DNA from: Monoraphidium neglectum
Taxonomy: Eukaryota; Chlorophyta; Chlorophyceae; Sphaeropleales; Selenastraceae
Direction: 5' to 3'
DNA length: 15,433 nucleotides
NCBI RefSeq assembly: GCF_000611645.1
Contig: NW_014012368.1
Coordinates: forward strand, 1 to 15,433
Part shown: piece after piece, positions 13,314 through 15,433 of the stretch
Layout: each line of letters starts with the position of its first letter
How positions within the stretch are numbered: the first letter of the stretch is position 1
Position numbers and translations under genes: made by a program
Notes under the pieces: model-generated
What the model was told of the DNA's origin: nothing
Databases searched by the model: none
What the model saw: only the letters and a program-made list of their open reading frames with translations

Positions 13314-15149
13314 TAGGTGCTGCAGCTGAGAGCCCACCTGGACACTGTCCGGTGATCGCGGGCTGCCTGGGCTGCCCCGCTCGCCGTCGCTCACCTCCAC
13401 ATGCTGCTGCTCCTGTTGCTGCTGCCGCTCCTGCTGCTGTAGGAGCTGCTGTCGCTGCTGCTGCTGCTCGTCCTGTTCCTCCTCTTCACCCTCTGCCGCC
13501 TCCGGCACAGTCGCGGGCCTGCTTGTCCCATTCTCGCGCCGCAGCAGCGTCGCAGGATACTGCGCTCCCAACCCTGTGCCCGCCTCCGCCTGCAGCTGCT
13601 CCTGGGGCCCCGACCGCTCCTCCTCGTGCTGCTGCCGTCGCTGCCGCTGCTCCTCCCGCTCCTGCTCCTGCCGCCGCTGCTGCTCCGCCGCCCGCCTCGC
13701 CGCCGCCGCCCGCGCGGCCGCCGGCGGCCCGTTGAGCTGCCGGTTGCGCAGCCACATCACGGCCGCCAGGGCGCCCAGCATGATTGTAAGCACCACATCG
13801 TCAGCCGCCACCTTCTCAGATCCCAGCAGACGAAGAAAGTCCTCAAACAACGGGCCGCCCTCCCCGCCGTCGTCCCCGCTGCCGCCGCCGCCGTCCCCTG
13901 ACGCCCGGTCAACCGAAAACTCGAGCCGCGGCGGCGGCCGCGGCCGCGCGGCGCGCTGCGGCGCGTCGGGGGCGCGCGGGGGCGGCGCGTGCGGCGGCTG
14001 CTGCACAGGGGTCGTCCGCTGCTGCTGCTCCTCCTCCTCTTCCCGCTGCTGCTCCTCCTGCTGCTGCGGCGCCGCCGGGGCCGCCGCTGTTGCTGCTGCC
14101 TGCTCCTCGTCCTCCGCGGTCAGCTCAGGCATCGATTTCGCCGCCGAGATCGGCGACGCGTCCCGCAGCCACCGGAGCCACGCGGCCGCCGCGTCCGCCG
14201 TTGGCTGGCCCGCGACGGCGGAGAGCCAGCGCTCGGCGCGCAGCAGGGCGGACGCGACCGTGAGCACCACGACCCGCGCGCTGTCGGGCTCGTCAGCCAG
14301 CGCGCTGAGGGTGTGCGCAGCAGGTGTTGGGTGTGGTGTGTGTATGTGTGTGAACGTGTGCGTATGTGCGTGCGAATGTACGTGCGTGTACATGTGTGTG
14401 TGTGTGAGTGTGTGTGAGAGAGAGAGAGAGAGATGAAAGGGGGGTTATGTGCATGCCAGGAGGCCCATATGCAGCCACGACGCAGGCTGGCGGCCCCAGC
14501 ACAGACGCGATGCGAGCATGCGGCGTCCACACCCCCACGTGCCCACAACCCCTTCTTTTGAAAGCGCTCCTCACAAGACCGCTGCCATTCAGCCCTCCTG
14601 GCACGCCCGCGCCCACTGGGGCCCGCCAAGCCGCGCGCCCGCGCGTAGGCCCACCTTGACAGCAGCTTATCCGCCTTTGCCGGGTCCCTCGCGACGCCCC
14701 TGCCGTGCTGGTGCAGCCACGCCAGATGGAACGTCGCCTCGCTGTCGCCCATCCGGTCCGCGCGCCGCAGCCACACCAGCGCGACGGACTCCGCCGCGGC
14801 TGCGCCGACGCCGCCGCGCGCCGCCGCCGCCTCCGGCGCGCGCAGATCCTCGCGCTGCGCGCCGCCGCTGCTGCCGCCACTGCTACTGCCGGTGCTGGCG
14901 CCGCCGCTTCCGCTGCTACTGGCGCCACTGGCGCCGCCGCCGCCACTGCCGCTGCTGCCGCCGCTACTGCTGCTGCTGCTGCCGCCCGCGGTGCCCCGAG
15001 AAAAGTCGTAGCCCTCCAAGTAAGGGGTCTCCGTGCCCTTCGGCGGCAGCAGCGCCGCGGCATCCGCAGGCGCAGCCACCAGGTGGGGGCGCTCTAAGAG
15101 GAGCGAGGCCAGGTCCACCATGGAGCTGGTGCTGTTGAGGATCGATGAC
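13188..15149 (-). CDS. SEL1L/HRD3-like ERAD adaptor, C-terminal part (partial)
   Basis: SEL1L/HRD3 is the ER-membrane partner of the HRD1 ubiquitin ligase and recruits misfolded lumenal proteins. Seen: exon 15149-14655, then intron 14654-14305 (AAG/GTGGGC...CCTCAG, phase 2), then exon 14304-13188 to the stop. About 537 residues are present. In order they are: SMVDLASLLLERPHL; a Ser/Gly linker (about 14875-15000); a Sel1 repeat at 14795-14655 (ALVWLRRADRMGDSEATFHL then LHQHGRGVARDPAKADKLL); a segment DSARVVVLTVASALLRAERW; an acidic/Pro-rich stretch; a membrane span at about 13797-13737 (VVLTIMLGALAAVMWL followed by RNRQL); and a long Gln/Glu/Arg tail with polyQ. The Sel1 repeat followed by a C-terminal span ending in LR-RQ matches plant HRD3/SEL1L layout. 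The 5' exons are beyond the right edge. A generic Sel1-repeat protein is the alternative. Confidence 0.72.
13248..13313 (-). repeat. CTG/CAG repeat encoding polyQ in the SEL1L-like tail
   Basis: 22 triplets on the plus strand read CTG with one TTG, so the minus-strand gene encodes a continuous polyQ run about 20 codons before its stop. Confidence 0.95.
14325..14433. repeat. GT-rich and (GA)n simple repeat inside an intron
   Basis: Degenerate TGTG/CGTG alternating sequence runs from 14325, followed by a GAGA run at 14415-14433. It occupies the acceptor-side third of the SEL1L-like intron, so the minus strand shows CT then CA repeats leading to the acceptor. Confidence 0.85.
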
Positions 15150-15433
15150 CTGGCAGCAGTTGTGAGCAGAAGGGGAGGCGGCGGCGGAAGAAGGGCTTGT
15201 GGGGCGGAGGGGCTGGGGCGGCGCCGGCGGACGGAGGGGGCGCCGCCGGCCAAGTGGGGTGGCCACGCGTTCTCCAAGGGCGGGGCCGGCGGAGCTGAGG
15301 CGCCAAGACGTAAGGCATGTGGCTGCCGGACGAGCTGTTGACCCACACATCCCCAAGATCTTCCCCACCACCCCCTTCACAGCCACTGTTCCTATCCGCG
15401 CCCCCCCCCCCCAAAAACACAACCCGCACCTGT
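15150..15433 (-). other. Probable intron of the SEL1L-like gene with an exon tip at the edge
   Basis: On the minus strand, 15433-15430 read ACAG and are followed by GTGCGG, a plausible donor. The next accepted exon begins at 15149 after CTGCTGCCAG. The 279 bases between (15429-15151) are C/G-rich and low complexity, with no frame I can support. An internal mini-exon after GGAACAG (near 15388) cannot be excluded. Confidence 0.45.

Noticed and set aside
13136..15138. Plus-strand poly-Cys, poly-Ser and poly-Ala frames over the SEL1L-like gene
   Set aside because: They are shadows of CTG-rich antisense sequence without splice or domain logic.
15347..15388. Mini-exon reading GEDLGDVWVNSSSG upstream of the SEL1L-like exon
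   Set aside because: The frame looks protein-like briefly but has no clear donor and no SEL1L resemblance I can name; kept only as an alternative.

Overview
The window looks like nuclear DNA of a GC-rich green alga, probably a chlorophycean. The signs are GC-rich intron-split genes with 150-350 base introns, GTG(A/C)G-type donors, CAG-type acceptors, long CAG/CTG tracts inside exons, CA/GT microsatellites and TGTAA polyadenylation-like motifs. No bacterial operon, rRNA, tRNA or CRISPR is visible. Gene models were built by eye from reading frame, splice phase and family alignment; none was tested against RNA or a database.

Left to right: (1) 361-976, minus strand, the first two exons of a DDI1-type ubiquitin-receptor/aspartic-protease gene; the rest lies beyond the left edge. 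(2) 1759-5366, a large inverted duplication. Two arms of about 1.25 and 1.4 kb are separated by 979 bases. Each arm carries one intronless gene for an unrecognised coiled-coil, single-membrane-span protein (1950-2405 plus; 4591-5163 minus). The genes converge and differ in length by a 39-residue block in the heptad-repeat coil. (3) 5367-8070, mostly non-coding, with scattered coding-like remnants in changing frames, a GCG run and a (CA)29 microsatellite. (4) 8071-12260, plus strand, a seven-exon gene for an unusual 863-residue protein: type II membrane anchor, long His/Gln-rich segment, a complete glutathione-peroxidase-like fold, then a second His/Gln-rich segment. The peroxidase domain lacks the catalytic Cys/Sec (Ser instead) and the catalytic Trp (Ala instead), so it looks like a membrane-anchored pseudoenzyme. 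One of its introns appears to be GC-AG. (5) 13188-15149, minus strand, the 3' part of a SEL1L/HRD3-like gene (ERAD E3-ligase adaptor) with a Sel1 repeat, a C-terminal membrane span and a Gln/Glu-rich cytosolic tail containing polyQ; its 5' part lies beyond the right edge.

DDI1 and SEL1L/HRD3 both belong to ubiquitin/proteasome protein quality control, but they are on separate transcripts and I see no shared regulation. The most novel item is the His/Gln-flanked, catalytically substituted glutathione-peroxidase fusion. The second is the inverted gene pair with a variable coiled coil.
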